From CAZBWE01 sp964581905 (GTDB lineage Bacteria; Planctomycetota; Phycisphaerae; Sedimentisphaerales; Anaerobacaceae), in the NCBI GenBank assembly GCA_964581905.1, contig CAZOQJ010000044.1, positions 1 through 17,114 of the forward strand: a stretch of DNA of 17,114 bases, written 5' to 3'. Positions within the stretch are counted from its first letter, which is position 1. Each line of letters opens with the position of its first letter. Shown here piece by piece: positions 1 through 6,637 of the stretch. The notes under the pieces were generated by a model. It did not search any database. It was not told the DNA's origin and worked only from the letters and a program-made list of their open reading frames with translations. The translations under genes and the position numbers were made by a program.

Positions 1-55
1 ACCTGCGACCTCCGGTTTAGGAAACCGATGCTCTATCCTACTGAGCTACGAGCGC
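1..55 (-). tRNA. tRNA-Arg (anticodon CCU), 3' end cut off by window edge
   Basis: Read on the minus strand from 55, the sequence gives a 7-nt acceptor strand GCGCTCG, then TA, a D-arm with stem GCTC/GAGC, and an anticodon arm TCGGT/ACCGG enclosing the 7-nt loop TTCCTAA. The middle three loop bases are CCT, so the tRNA reads AGG (Arg). The variable region and the start of the T-arm follow, and the window ends before the second half of the T-arm and the acceptor 3' strand. The gene begins 18 nt downstream of the lysA stop on the same strand and could share its transcript. Confidence 0.9.
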
Positions 56-73
56 AAATATATGAGCCACGGC

Positions 74-1381
74 TCATTTTTCCAAAGCAATTAAATCCTC
101 GTAGGTTTCGCGTCTTCTGATGACGTAGAATTTGTCGCCATCAACGAGCACCTCAGCGGCTCGGCCTCGCGCATTATAGTTGCTGCTCATACTAAAGCCG
201 TATGCACCTGCTGTAAAGACCGAGAGCAAATCGCCTCTTTTTAACGGCGGTAAAGCTCTGTCTTTAGCGAAAAAGTCCGCACTTTCACAAATCGGCCCGA
301 CCACATCAACAATCTCTGTGCCGTCTAATTGCAGGTCTTTATCACGCTGGCGCGGAACAAATTTTTCACCTGCCTCAACAGGCCAGATGAAATGAAACGC
401 ACCGTACAATGGAGGACGAATCAAATCATTCATTCCCGCATCGACAATAACAAATTTCTTCTGACCGCCCTTTTTGAGGTACAAAACCTTCGTCACTAAA
501 ATCGCTGCATTGGCGGCAATGCTTGCCCCCGGTTCCAGAATAAGCTTCAGGTCTTTTCCTTTTAACAAAGGCACGATAGCAGCGGCGTATTCCGCAGCCG
601 TTGGTGCTGTACCGGTTATATAATCTGCTCCATAGCCACCACCAATGTTTAATGCTTCGATGCTGAACCCATCGCTGCGCAATTTTTCAATTAGAGCCAG
701 TACTTTTTCTATTGCCTCAACGTACGGCTGGACAGTCTTTCCCGCTGAACCCAAATGTATATCAATTGCGCAAAGGTTCACTGATGTCTTTCTCGCCTCG
801 CTGTCGCTCCGGCGAAGCGGGCTACCATAATCAGCGAAGACCTTCCGTGCACGCTCAATATCCACACCAAATTTAGACTCCTTTGTACCCGTAGTGGTAT
901 ATTTGTGCGTTTTAGGGTCCACATCGGGATTGACACGCAAAGCGGCTTTGGGACATTTGCCTTGTTGTTTTGCCAGCCGCATCAAGTTTTCCAGCTCGGC
1001 CTCAGATTCAATATTAAAATAGGCAATGTCTGCATTTAGTGCTTCGATGATTTCTCTGTCGGTTTTGCCTACTCCAGCATAGACAATTTTCGACGGCTCC
1101 CCTCCTGCCTGCAAAACCCGATACAACTCTCCCCCACTGACAATATCAAAGCCACTGCCTGCTTCAACCATAAATTTTAGAATATTTATATTCCCACAGG
1201 CCTTAACGGAGTAGCAAACCATAGCCGCGAGAGCACTATAGGCATTCTGAATCTTCCGCAGATGTTCCTCAAAGGTGGCCTTACTGTAGATGTAAACCGG
1301 CGTTTGCACTTCAGCGGCGATTTTCTCAACGTCCACTCCTTCAGCAAACAGCTTGCCATTTTTATAGTTAAAATAATCCAT
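74..1381 (-). CDS. lysA: Diaminopimelate decarboxylase (LysA)
   Basis: PLP enzyme (fold type III, alanine-racemase-like barrel) that decarboxylates meso-diaminopimelate to L-lysine, the last step of lysine synthesis, in the cytoplasm. The 435-residue product has the PLP lysine in YSVKACGN (K60), HLGSA (209-213, usually HIGSQ), the glycine loop GGGYG (247-251), DAGMNDLIRP (314-323), the catalytic Cys in GPICESAD (C365) and AGAYGFSMSSNYN (391-403). The open frame extends upstream to 1597, but family homology starts at MDYFNYKNGK, so the ATG at 1381 is chosen; a weak AGAAAGAAG lies just upstream. Two oddities: the usual EPGR is EPGA (283-286), and residues about 187-200 (SPLRRSDSEARKTS) look like a translated repeat inserted before the HLGS strand. 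Function assignment is secure; activity is less so given these changes. Confidence 0.93.
   Translation of the reverse strand: MDYFNYKNGKLFAEGVDVEKIAAEVQTPVYIYSKATFEEHLRKIQNAYSALAAMVCYSVKACGNINILKFMVEAGSGFDIVSGGELYRVLQAGGEPSKIVYAGVGKTDREIIEALNADIAYFNIESEAELENLMRLAKQQGKCPKAALRVNPDVDPKTHKYTTTGTKESKFGVDIERARKVFADYGSPLRRSDSEARKTSVNLCAIDIHLGSAGKTVQPYVEAIEKVLALIEKLRSDGFSIEALNIGGGYGADYITGTAPTAAEYAAAIVPLLKGKDLKLILEPGASIAANAAILVTKVLYLKKGGQKKFVIVDAGMNDLIRPPLYGAFHFIWPVEAGEKFVPRQRDKDLQLDGTEIVDVVGPICESADFFAKDRALPPLKRGDLLSVFTAGAYGFSMSSNYNARGRAAEVLVDGDKFYVIRRRETYEDLIALEK
792..824 (+). repeat. Short palindromic repeat inside lysA
   Basis: The plus strand carries CTCGCCTCGCT, a short spacer, then CGAAGCGGGC. 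The two arms are nearly inverted copies (GCCTCGCT versus AGCGGGC). The same two blocks occur in hypF at 7979-8007 with a slightly different centre. In lysA the element is in frame and encodes part of SPLRRSDSEARKTS, a stretch not expected between these strands in LysA. Whether the neighbouring bases belong to the element cannot be settled from two copies. Confidence 0.7.
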
Positions 1382-1402
1382 ATACTTCTTTCTGCGAATA
1401 TG

Positions 1403-1435
1403 CCCCCGCAGTTTCTTGCGAAACAAGAGCGGGGG
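1403..1435 (-). promoter_or_regulatory. Strong hairpin in the lysA 5' leader
   Basis: CCCCCGC (1403-1409) and GCGGGGG (1429-1435) are perfect inverted repeats, and the interior can also fold as GTTTC-TTGC-GAAAC. The hairpin sits 21 nt upstream of the lysA ATG and downstream of the proposed promoter, so it would be in the mRNA leader. No T-run follows it on the minus strand, so it is not an ordinary terminator. It may be a leader control element or another inserted palindromic repeat. Confidence 0.5.
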
Positions 1436-1475
1436 ATGCTGTGGTATTACAAAAACTACCTTACTATCAACAGAC

Positions 1476-1503
1476 AGTATACGAAACTCAGCGCCGATTG
1501 CAA
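1476..1503 (-). promoter_or_regulatory. Putative sigma-70-type promoter of lysA
   Basis: On the minus strand TTGCAA (1503-1498) is followed after 16 nt by TATACT (1481-1476), matching the -35/-10 consensus at 4/6 and 5/6. It would give a leader of roughly 90 nt containing the 1403-1435 hairpin. The call rests on consensus matching only. Confidence 0.4.
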
Positions 1504-1740
1504 GAACGCAGTCAACGATGTATAACCATCCGACCGACACAGATGCTGCGTGCAGATTTGGTTTGCCCCCCCATATATAAAGATGAAAGCCGAACAACTT
1601 CTCCTAATCTGATATGGCTATAATTAGCATAAACAGCGATTTGCACTAAAACGGCCACAAAGAAGAAGTGGCCAATGGTTGAATGTAACATCTTATTATT
1701 ACGATAGTTAAGAATATTAGCGACTGAACTTTAAATAAAC
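1504..1740. other. Intergenic spacer without a convincing gene
   Basis: An open frame from lysA runs through part of this stretch (to 1597) but shows no family homology. The only structure seen is a GGCCAC/GTGGCC hairpin (1653-1673) without a clear T-run. Nothing else is recognised. Confidence 0.4.
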
Positions 1741-1782
1741 AAAATGGAAGATTCCATCGTTCAGGTGGAATCTTCCATTTTT
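1741..1782 (-). terminator. Strong bidirectional intrinsic terminator
   Basis: TGGAAGATTCCA (1745-1756) and TGGAATCTTCCA (1766-1777) form a perfect 12-bp stem, extended to 16 bp by AAAA (1741-1744) pairing with TTTT (1778-1781), around a 9-nt loop. On the minus strand it is followed by TTTTGTTTATTT, and on the plus strand by TTTTT. No plus-strand gene leads into it, so its obvious client is the minus-strand microprotein transcript from 2017, which it separates from lysA. Confidence 0.85.
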
Positions 1783-1790
1783 AATAGCTT

Positions 1791-1908
1791 GCTGCAATCC
1801 TAAGCTTCAGATTGCAGCTGGGTTTCCCTTTACAACAAGTCAAACGAGATAACCCTTAATTTGCCGGCTTTAACCGGCGGCCTGCAAAAGTCTGTAACAC
1901 ATACAGGC
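1791..1908 (-). other. Hairpin-rich 3' untranslated region of the microprotein transcript
   Basis: Three inverted repeats are seen. GCTGCAATC/GATTGCAGC (1791-1799, 1810-1818) is a perfect 9-bp stem. GCCGG/CCGGC (1863-1867, 1874-1878) is a short tight hairpin. GCCTG/CAGGC (1880-1884, 1904-1908) competes with CTGTA/TACAG (1892-1896, 1902-1906). They lie between the microprotein stop and the terminator, so the whole unit could be a structured RNA of roughly 340 nt. No known RNA family is recognised. Confidence 0.5.
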
Positions 1909-1936
1909 TTCTAATCAAACTGCTGCACTGTCCCTG

Positions 1937-2017
1937 TTATTTCTTTTTGGCTTTTTTCTTCTTTGCTTTCTTCTTTGCTTTCTTCTTTGCTTTCTTCTTT
2001 GCTTTCTTCTTTGCCAT
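1937..2017 (-). CDS. Lys/Ala-only polybasic microprotein (26 aa)
   Basis: The frame from ATG 2017 to TAA 1937 encodes Met followed by AKKK four times, AKKKK and AKKK: 19 Lys, 6 Ala and the initial Met. The codons repeat as a 12-bp unit GCA AAG AAG AAA, so gain or loss of a unit keeps the frame. AAGGAGGTGAT (2034-2024) just upstream is an almost complete match to the anti-Shine-Dalgarno, with about 10 nt from GGAGG to the ATG. A promoter (2117-2088) and a strong terminator (1777-1745) frame it. The composition recalls the Lys/Ala-rich tails of histone H1-like and HU-like nucleoid proteins, so nucleic-acid binding is a reasonable inference, but no family is recognised and function is unknown. 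Confidence 0.72.
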   Translation of the reverse strand: MAKKKAKKKAKKKAKKKAKKKKAKKK

Positions 2018-2023
2018 TATTTA

Positions 2024-2034
2024 ATCACCTCCTT
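2024..2034 (-). promoter_or_regulatory. Near-perfect Shine-Dalgarno site of the microprotein
   Basis: On the minus strand AAGGAGGTGAT is complementary to an unusually long part of the 16S rRNA 3' tail. It is the best ribosome binding site in the window and the main reason to accept so short a gene. Confidence 0.8.
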
Positions 2035-2087
2035 TTCGGTTGATTAAAACTTTTTTGTCTTTAACCTAACATTGCAATATTGACTTT

Positions 2088-2117
2088 AGTCTACTTCACA
2101 TTGAAAAACTCTGTCAA
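2088..2117 (-). promoter_or_regulatory. Putative promoter of the microprotein transcript
   Basis: TTGACA (2117-2112), a perfect -35, is followed after 18 nt by TAGACT (2093-2088), a 4/6 match to the -10. Transcription would begin near 2081, leaving a leader of about 60 nt before the ATG. Confidence 0.5.
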
Positions 2118-2489
2118 ACAATTTATAAAAAAGCCAAAAATATTTTCTATGTTTTTTATCGGTCAAATATAAAAAAATACTTTATAAAATTTTTTACCAT
2201 CGATGTCTTATACAGCTGCCCATGTCGTTCATCATTGTTCTATAATGCAAAGATGTAACTTGTTTATATGTGATTTAAACTTTTATTTAAGCTGAGAAGC
2301 TATTTTATGTGATTGCCGGTGTTAAAAACGGCTTATTTTGTTTATCATCCTGTTTTGCGATTATGATTGCCGGAGAAAGATTTCTTTTTTTTGTTGCTAT
2401 GTATAATGTCAGTGTATTGTTAAAATGTTTCAAGTATGCTAAAGATAAATTGGATTTTAAAAGTTTCGCTGCTTGTTAGTATCTTTTCA
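2118..2489. other. AT-rich intergenic region between divergent units
   Basis: This stretch separates the minus-strand microprotein from plus-strand nadD. It is markedly AT-rich with many A and T runs. No open frame with a ribosome binding site, no RNA gene and no clear repeat is seen. Confidence 0.5.
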
Positions 2490-2519
2490 TTGGTCAAAGT
2501 TTCTAATCTCTCTTATAAC
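2490..2519 (+). promoter_or_regulatory. Possible nadD promoter
   Basis: TTGGTC (2490-2495) and TATAAC (2514-2519) are spaced by 18 nt; the -10 matches at 5/6 and the -35 at only 3/6. It lies about 45 nt before the nadD start. Confidence 0.3.
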
Positions 2520-2564
2520 TTTTATTCACAGTTTACTTGTTAGTTTCCACGGTAATATAAAGTG

Positions 2565-3200
2565 ATGACAGCTAAAAGAAAAATAGCTTTGTTCGGTGGA
2601 ACGTTTGACCCGATTCACTTAGGCCATACTACGGTCGCCGCCGAAGCAGTCAAACAAATCGGTGCAGAGAAAATTATTTTCATTCCTGCCAAACGTTCCC
2701 CATTAAAAGGTCTCTTCCCTGCGGCAAGTGATGCCGACCGATTTGCGATGCTCGCCCTTGCTATCGCTGACAACAAAAAGTTCGAGCTGAGTGATTACGA
2801 ACTGAGAAAACCCGAGCCAAGCTATACTTTGGAGACTGTAAGGCAGTTCCAGACCAACCTCGGCAGTGATATCTCAATTTACTGGCTCATAGGCACTGAT
2901 AGCATCGACGAACTGCCACTTTGGTATGAAATTACCAAATTGATAGACGAATGCAATTTATCCACGATGTACAGGGCTGGCTGTAAACCCCCGGACTTTT
3001 CTAAATTTAAAGCTCTTTGGGGCCTTGAGCGTGTTGAAAGGTTGCAGCGTAACGTTATCCAGACATCCCTGATTGACATAAGCAGCACCGAAATTCGAAA
3101 CAGATTAGCCGCCGGACATGATATATCCGATATGCTGCACCCCGCCGTCGCCGATTACATTCGCAAACACAATCTCTACCAGTCAAAAAAGTCTAAGTAA
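2565..3200 (+). CDS. nadD: Nicotinate-nucleotide adenylyltransferase (NadD)
   Basis: Transfers AMP from ATP to nicotinate mononucleotide, giving deamido-NAD in the common NAD biosynthesis route. The 211-residue product opens with the nucleotidyltransferase motif GGTFDPIHLGH (about 11-21), has the family segments FIPAKRSPLK, YTLETV and WLIGTDSIDELPLW, and ends with the ATP-binding ISSTEIRNRL. Length is normal for NadD. GTG at 2562 and ATG at 2565 are adjacent in frame; ATG is preferred, and neither has a clear Shine-Dalgarno. The gene stands alone on the plus strand and its stop codon is two bases from the end of convergent hypB. Confidence 0.94.
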   Translation: MTAKRKIALFGGTFDPIHLGHTTVAAEAVKQIGAEKIIFIPAKRSPLKGLFPAASDADRFAMLALAIADNKKFELSDYELRKPEPSYTLETVRQFQTNLGSDISIYWLIGTDSIDELPLWYEITKLIDECNLSTMYRAGCKPPDFSKFKALWGLERVERLQRNVIQTSLIDISSTEIRNRLAAGHDISDMLHPAVADYIRKHNLYQSKKSK

Positions 3201-3202
3201 TA

Positions 3203-3862
3203 CTATACGCTGTTTTTCTCAATTAACCATTTGTACCAGTCGGTCATACCTTCTCCGGTTTTGGCTGATATCGGAAAAATTTCTATACCTTTATTTAATT
3301 TTCTGGCATCTGCTTTCGCTCGTTCGATGTCAAAGTCCTCCTGAGCACCTGCTGCAAGTAAATCAATCTTGTTTATAAGCAGCACCTTTGACTTGGCAAA
3401 GATAGCAGGATATTTGGCTGGCTTGTCATCGCCCTCTGCAACGGACAGCACAACTATCTTGCCGGCCTCACCCAATTCGAAAGCCGATGGACAAACCAGA
3501 TTGCCTACATTCTCTATGAAAATCAAATCTAAATCATCCATAGGCAAATTCTTCAACGCCTTATTTACCTGGGCCGCAGATAAATGACAGGCCCCATCGG
3601 TGTTTATCTGAACCACAGGCGCTTTGGTTGCCCTGATTCTCTTTGCGTCTAAGTCGGTCTCGATATCTCCCTCGATAACGCCGATTTTTATTTTGTCCTT
3701 CAATTCGTTTATAGTCCTTGTCAAAATCGTGGTCTTACCTGAGCCGGGAGAAGATATCATATTCAAGCACAAAATCTCGTGCTCAGTTAAAAACAGGATG
3801 TTTTCAAAGGCAAACTTTTGATTCGCGCTTAGAATTTTTTTCCCAACATTGACTTTTTGCAT
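3203..3862 (-). CDS. hypB: Hydrogenase maturation GTPase HypB
   Basis: GTPase that delivers Ni2+, with HypA, to the large subunit of [NiFe]-hydrogenase. The 219 residues contain the P-loop SPGSGKTT (38-45), EGDIETDLDAKR (64-75), the dimer-interface metal ligands in GACHL (C92, H93) and LVCPSAFELGE (C124), and the guanine motif NKID (164-167). The N-terminus lacks the CxxCGC motif and the His-rich tract found in some HypB proteins, so this version has only the GTPase-domain metal site. An AGGG lies before the ATG. It is the last gene of the hyp operon, 13 nt after hypA, and no terminator is visible before it meets nadD. Confidence 0.95.
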   Translation of the reverse strand: MQKVNVGKKILSANQKFAFENILFLTEHEILCLNMISSPGSGKTTILTRTINELKDKIKIGVIEGDIETDLDAKRIRATKAPVVQINTDGACHLSAAQVNKALKNLPMDDLDLIFIENVGNLVCPSAFELGEAGKIVVLSVAEGDDKPAKYPAIFAKSKVLLINKIDLLAAGAQEDFDIERAKADARKLNKGIEIFPISAKTGEGMTDWYKWLIEKNSV

Positions 3863-3875
3863 TGTATTACCCTGA

Positions 3876-4211
3876 CTAAAATTCTATCTCTTCCAGCAAA
3901 AGCGGCGCATCGGGCAGTAATTCAAAGTCCTCACTGCTGCATTTGGGGCATTTCGGGCTGGAGAAATCGACATTGAAACTTTCATTACATTTTTTACATC
4001 GCCCTTGTATCGGCTTATGTTCTACTTCCAGTATCAGACCTTCACAGGCCGTGCCTTTTGCAATGGCCTCAAAGGCAAAACAAAGCGCTTCATCATTAAT
4101 AGCATAGAGCTTGCCACAGCTGATTTTGGCCCCAATCGGCTTTACATTCCGTTTTGCAGCTTCATCGGATATTGCAGCCAAAAGATTTTCTGCCACCATC
4201 ATCTCGTGCAT
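3876..4211 (-). CDS. hypA: Hydrogenase nickel incorporation protein HypA
   Basis: Nickel metallochaperone partnering HypB. The 111-residue product starts MHEMMVAENLL; the Met-His amino terminus is the family's nickel ligand, so ATG 4211 is chosen over the in-frame ATG at 4217, which would bury that His at position 4. The zinc site is CKKC (72-75) with CPKC (88-91). Length is typical. The ATG shares one base with the hypE stop (TGATG), a classic arrangement for translational coupling. Confidence 0.93.
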   Translation of the reverse strand: MHEMMVAENLLAAISDEAAKRNVKPIGAKISCGKLYAINDEALCFAFEAIAKGTACEGLILEVEHKPIQGRCKKCNESFNVDFSSPKCPKCSSEDFELLPDAPLLLEEIEF

Positions 4212-5299
4212 CAGCATATCCTCGGCAGTTCTCTTCCGTACGGCATCTGGACAATCCTCCTGCCGCCGATTTTGGTTATCAGCTCCACAACAGGCACATC
4301 GCGACTTTGGACAACCTCACCGATTATGCTTGCCTCTTTGCCCAATGGATGCCTTTTGCAGATATTCAGGCAATCATCAGCCGACTCAGGCGAGACAACC
4401 GCAACGAATTTACCTTCATTAGCGATGCTCAACACATCAAAACCAAGCATATCCGCCGCCGCCTGCACCGTCGGTTTGATAGGAATGTCGGCCTCGTGAA
4501 TTTCAATGCTCAGGCTGCTCGCCCTTGAGATTTCGCTAAGGGTTGCAGCCAATCCTCCACGGGTCGGGTCCCGCATAAACTTTACCCCGTTAGAAATCCC
4601 CGTCGAACGCGAACTGGCCGCCTTTGGCATCTTATTTCTAACGGGGTGAACCCCATTCGTGTTCTCCAACAGCTCGCAGGTCAGCCCTGCCAAAGCGGCA
4701 CAGTCGCTTTGCAACTGCGATTGGAATTTAATGTCCTGCCGCTGGGAGATAACTGTCATCCCATGGTCACCGATTGTGCCGTTGATGATTATTTTGTCAC
4801 CGGTTGTTATCTTGTCGAATCCCAAATCAACACCATCTAATTTCTCACCAATGCCCGCCGTATTGATAAAAATCTTATCGACCGCTCCGGATTCGACGGT
4901 CTTTGTATCACCAGTAACGATATCGACATTGGCTGCCTTTGCTGTTTGGCTGATGCTGCTTAAAATTTTGTCAAACAATTCGAATTCAAAGCCATCTTCA
5001 ATTATCAGCGATAGCGCCAAAGCGACAGGTTTCGAGCCGGCGACAGCCAAATCGTTTACCGTCCCGCAGACGGAAAGTTTGCCGATATCCCCGCCGTTGA
5101 AAAATAGCGGCTTGACCACATAGCTGTCCGTGGTGAAACACACCGAGCTTGAAGCAAGATTTAATTTCGCTGAATCAGCCAGCTCATTGAGAGCATCATT
5201 TTTGAATTGGGGCAGGATATGATGCCGGATTAACTCATCCATCAATCGCCCGCCACCGCCGTGCGCAAGTAAGATTCTATCGTGTTTATTTTCTTTCAT
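4211..5299 (-). CDS. hypE: Carbamoyl dehydratase HypE, with an in-frame repeat insertion
   Basis: HypE receives a carbamoyl group from HypF on its C-terminal Cys, dehydrates it with ATP to thiocyanate and hands CN to the HypCD complex. The 362-residue protein has the AIRS/PurM-type N-terminus LAHGGGGRLMDEL (11-23), SVCGTVNDLAVAG (76-88), VTGDTK (128-133), MRDPTRGGLAATL (242-254) and the required C-terminus PRIC with Cys362. Residues 216-237, between ELLENTNG and VKFMRDP, are extra and come from a palindromic element at 4584-4651; NGV occurs on both sides, as if duplicated. The start overlaps the end of hypD by 14 nt. The catalytic tail is intact, so function is probably kept. Confidence 0.94.
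   Translation of the reverse strand: MKENKHDRILLAHGGGGRLMDELIRHHILPQFKNDALNELADSAKLNLASSSVCFTTDSYVVKPLFFNGGDIGKLSVCGTVNDLAVAGSKPVALALSLIIEDGFEFELFDKILSSISQTAKAANVDIVTGDTKTVESGAVDKIFINTAGIGEKLDGVDLGFDKITTGDKIIINGTIGDHGMTVISQRQDIKFQSQLQSDCAALAGLTCELLENTNGVHPVRNKMPKAASSRSTGISNGVKFMRDPTRGGLAATLSEISRASSLSIEIHEADIPIKPTVQAAADMLGFDVLSIANEGKFVAVVSPESADDCLNICKRHPLGKEASIIGEVVQSRDVPVVELITKIGGRRIVQMPYGRELPRIC
4584..4651 (+). repeat. Palindromic element inserted in frame in hypE
   Basis: ACCCCGTTAGAAAT (4584-4597) and ATTTCTAACGGGGT (4634-4647) are perfect 14-bp inverted repeats around a 36-nt centre, followed by GAACCCC, which makes a further GGGGTGAACCCC palindrome. On the coding strand it adds 22 codons (66 nt, divisible by three) and repeats the codons for NGV at both edges, as expected if insertion duplicated the target. 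No other copy is seen in the window. Confidence 0.8.
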
Positions 5300-6386
5300 C
5301 GCTACTAAACCCTAATCTCCCGTTCCTGTTATACTTAAACCACGCTGCACAGGCACCCTCAGAGCTTACCATGCACGGTCCAACCGGCATATCAGGGGTG
5401 CAGCTCTTTTCAAACAAACCGCACTGCGGCGGCTCAATCAATCCGCACAACACCTCGCCGCATCGACAGCCACTTGCTTCCTCGGTTGGTATTTCGGTTA
5501 TGTCAAATCGTTTGAAGGCGTCGAATTGACTGTACTTATCTTTTAGCTTAAGCGTGCTTTTTTCTATCTTTCCAAGCCCCCGCCAGTAGCCGTTCGCCGG
5601 CTCGAAGCACTCATCGACGATTTTTTGTGCCGCGGTATTACCCTTCTCGGTTACGACTGCTGTATATATTGATTTTAGTTCGGGCTTGCCCTCAGCAAGC
5701 TGCCGGCAGATTTCGCCAAGCCCTTCGACTATTTGCAGCGGCTCAAAGCCGGCCACCACGCAAGGCCGACCAAAATCTTCTACAATCTGTCCAAATGCGC
5801 CATAGCCAATGATTACACTGACATGCCCGGGGCACAGAAAACCATCAATTTTATTGTTTTTTTCAGATAGTAGCGCCCGCATCGCTGGCACTACTAATTT
5901 ATGCCCGCTCAAGATACAAAAGTTGTTGATATTTTCTGCCGCCGCCTCTTTCACTGCCACAGCCGTCGCTGGCGCAGTGGTTTCAAAGCCGACCGCAATA
6001 AATATTATTGTCTTATCGGGATTGTCTTTTGCTAATTGAAGCGCATCTTCACTGCTGAGGACAACCTTGACATCGGCCTTTGTCTGCTTTGTTTCGAGCG
6101 AGCCACCTTCACCGGGAACACGAATCATATCGCCGTATGTGGCAATTAGACAATCGTCTCGGTCAGCTAATTGTAAAACAATATCGATGTAACCTTGGCC
6201 GGTAACGCAAACCGGACAGCCGGGCCCCGATATTAGTTTGAGCCCTTTGGGTAAGGTCGATTTTACGCCGGTACGAAAAATTGCAACCGTATGCGTGCCG
6301 CAAACCTCCATTATATTGATTCGCCGCCCAAATCTCTCACAGGCAGTATCCATCAAGCTCAGCGCTTTATAAATACGTTCGAGCAT
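5286..6386 (-). CDS. hypD: Hydrogenase formation protein HypD
   Basis: Iron-sulfur scaffold that, with HypC, assembles the Fe(CN)2CO group of [NiFe]-hydrogenase. The 366-residue product has the redox/ligand motifs CGTH (29-32) and GPGCPVC (54-60), CPGHVS in the middle, and a Cys-rich C-terminal region (GCRCGEVLCG, PQCGLF, SCTP, GPCMVSSEGACAAW) that binds the 4Fe-4S cluster. AGGATAG precedes the ATG. It starts 5 nt after the hypC stop and overlaps hypE by 14 nt, so hypC-D-E-A-B are tightly coupled. Confidence 0.96.
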   Translation of the reverse strand: MLERIYKALSLMDTACERFGRRINIMEVCGTHTVAIFRTGVKSTLPKGLKLISGPGCPVCVTGQGYIDIVLQLADRDDCLIATYGDMIRVPGEGGSLETKQTKADVKVVLSSEDALQLAKDNPDKTIIFIAVGFETTAPATAVAVKEAAAENINNFCILSGHKLVVPAMRALLSEKNNKIDGFLCPGHVSVIIGYGAFGQIVEDFGRPCVVAGFEPLQIVEGLGEICRQLAEGKPELKSIYTAVVTEKGNTAAQKIVDECFEPANGYWRGLGKIEKSTLKLKDKYSQFDAFKRFDITEIPTEEASGCRCGEVLCGLIEPPQCGLFEKSCTPDMPVGPCMVSSEGACAAWFKYNRNGRLGFSSDERK

Positions 6387-6391
6387 AGAAT

Positions 6392-6634
6392 CTATCCTGA
6401 GATTTTATCCTGGGTTTCGTCAAAATCGGCTATTTCCGCAAGAAGCTGCCAGGTCTCCCTCGCCTCCTTTTCATCAACAACCGAGATGGCAAAACCAGCG
6501 TGTACCAGAACCATATCCCCTAATTTAGCTTCCGGCAATAATGTAGTTTTGGTGCGGTAGCGGTTGCCCATCGCATCGACAATCGCGTTGTCTTTCTCCA
6601 ACTCAACTATTCTTGCCGGTATCGCTAAACACAT
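6392..6634 (-). CDS. hypC: Hydrogenase assembly chaperone HypC
   Basis: Small chaperone that binds HypD and the hydrogenase large-subunit precursor. The 80-residue product starts MCLAIPARIVE, with the essential Cys2, and has GDMVLVHAGFAISVVDEKEA (about 39-58), both typical of the HypC/HupF family. No good Shine-Dalgarno precedes it: its upstream bases are part of a TCGTCGCTCG repeat block (6638-6684), so insertion of that block may have replaced the original ribosome binding site. Confidence 0.94.
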   Translation of the reverse strand: MCLAIPARIVELEKDNAIVDAMGNRYRTKTTLLPEAKLGDMVLVHAGFAISVVDEKEARETWQLLAEIADFDETQDKISG

Positions 6635-6637
6635 ATT

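Noticed and set aside
1403..1435. Lysine riboswitch upstream of lysA
   Set aside because: The leader is a single short hairpin; the large multi-helix junction of a lysine riboswitch is not visible.
1382..1597. Upstream extension of the lysA frame by 72 codons
   Set aside because: It has no LysA homology, crosses the proposed promoter and leader hairpin, and would place the start in spacer DNA.
4005..4528. Several overlapping plus-strand frames opposite hypA and hypE
   Set aside because: They are shadows of genes with clear family motifs on the other strand.
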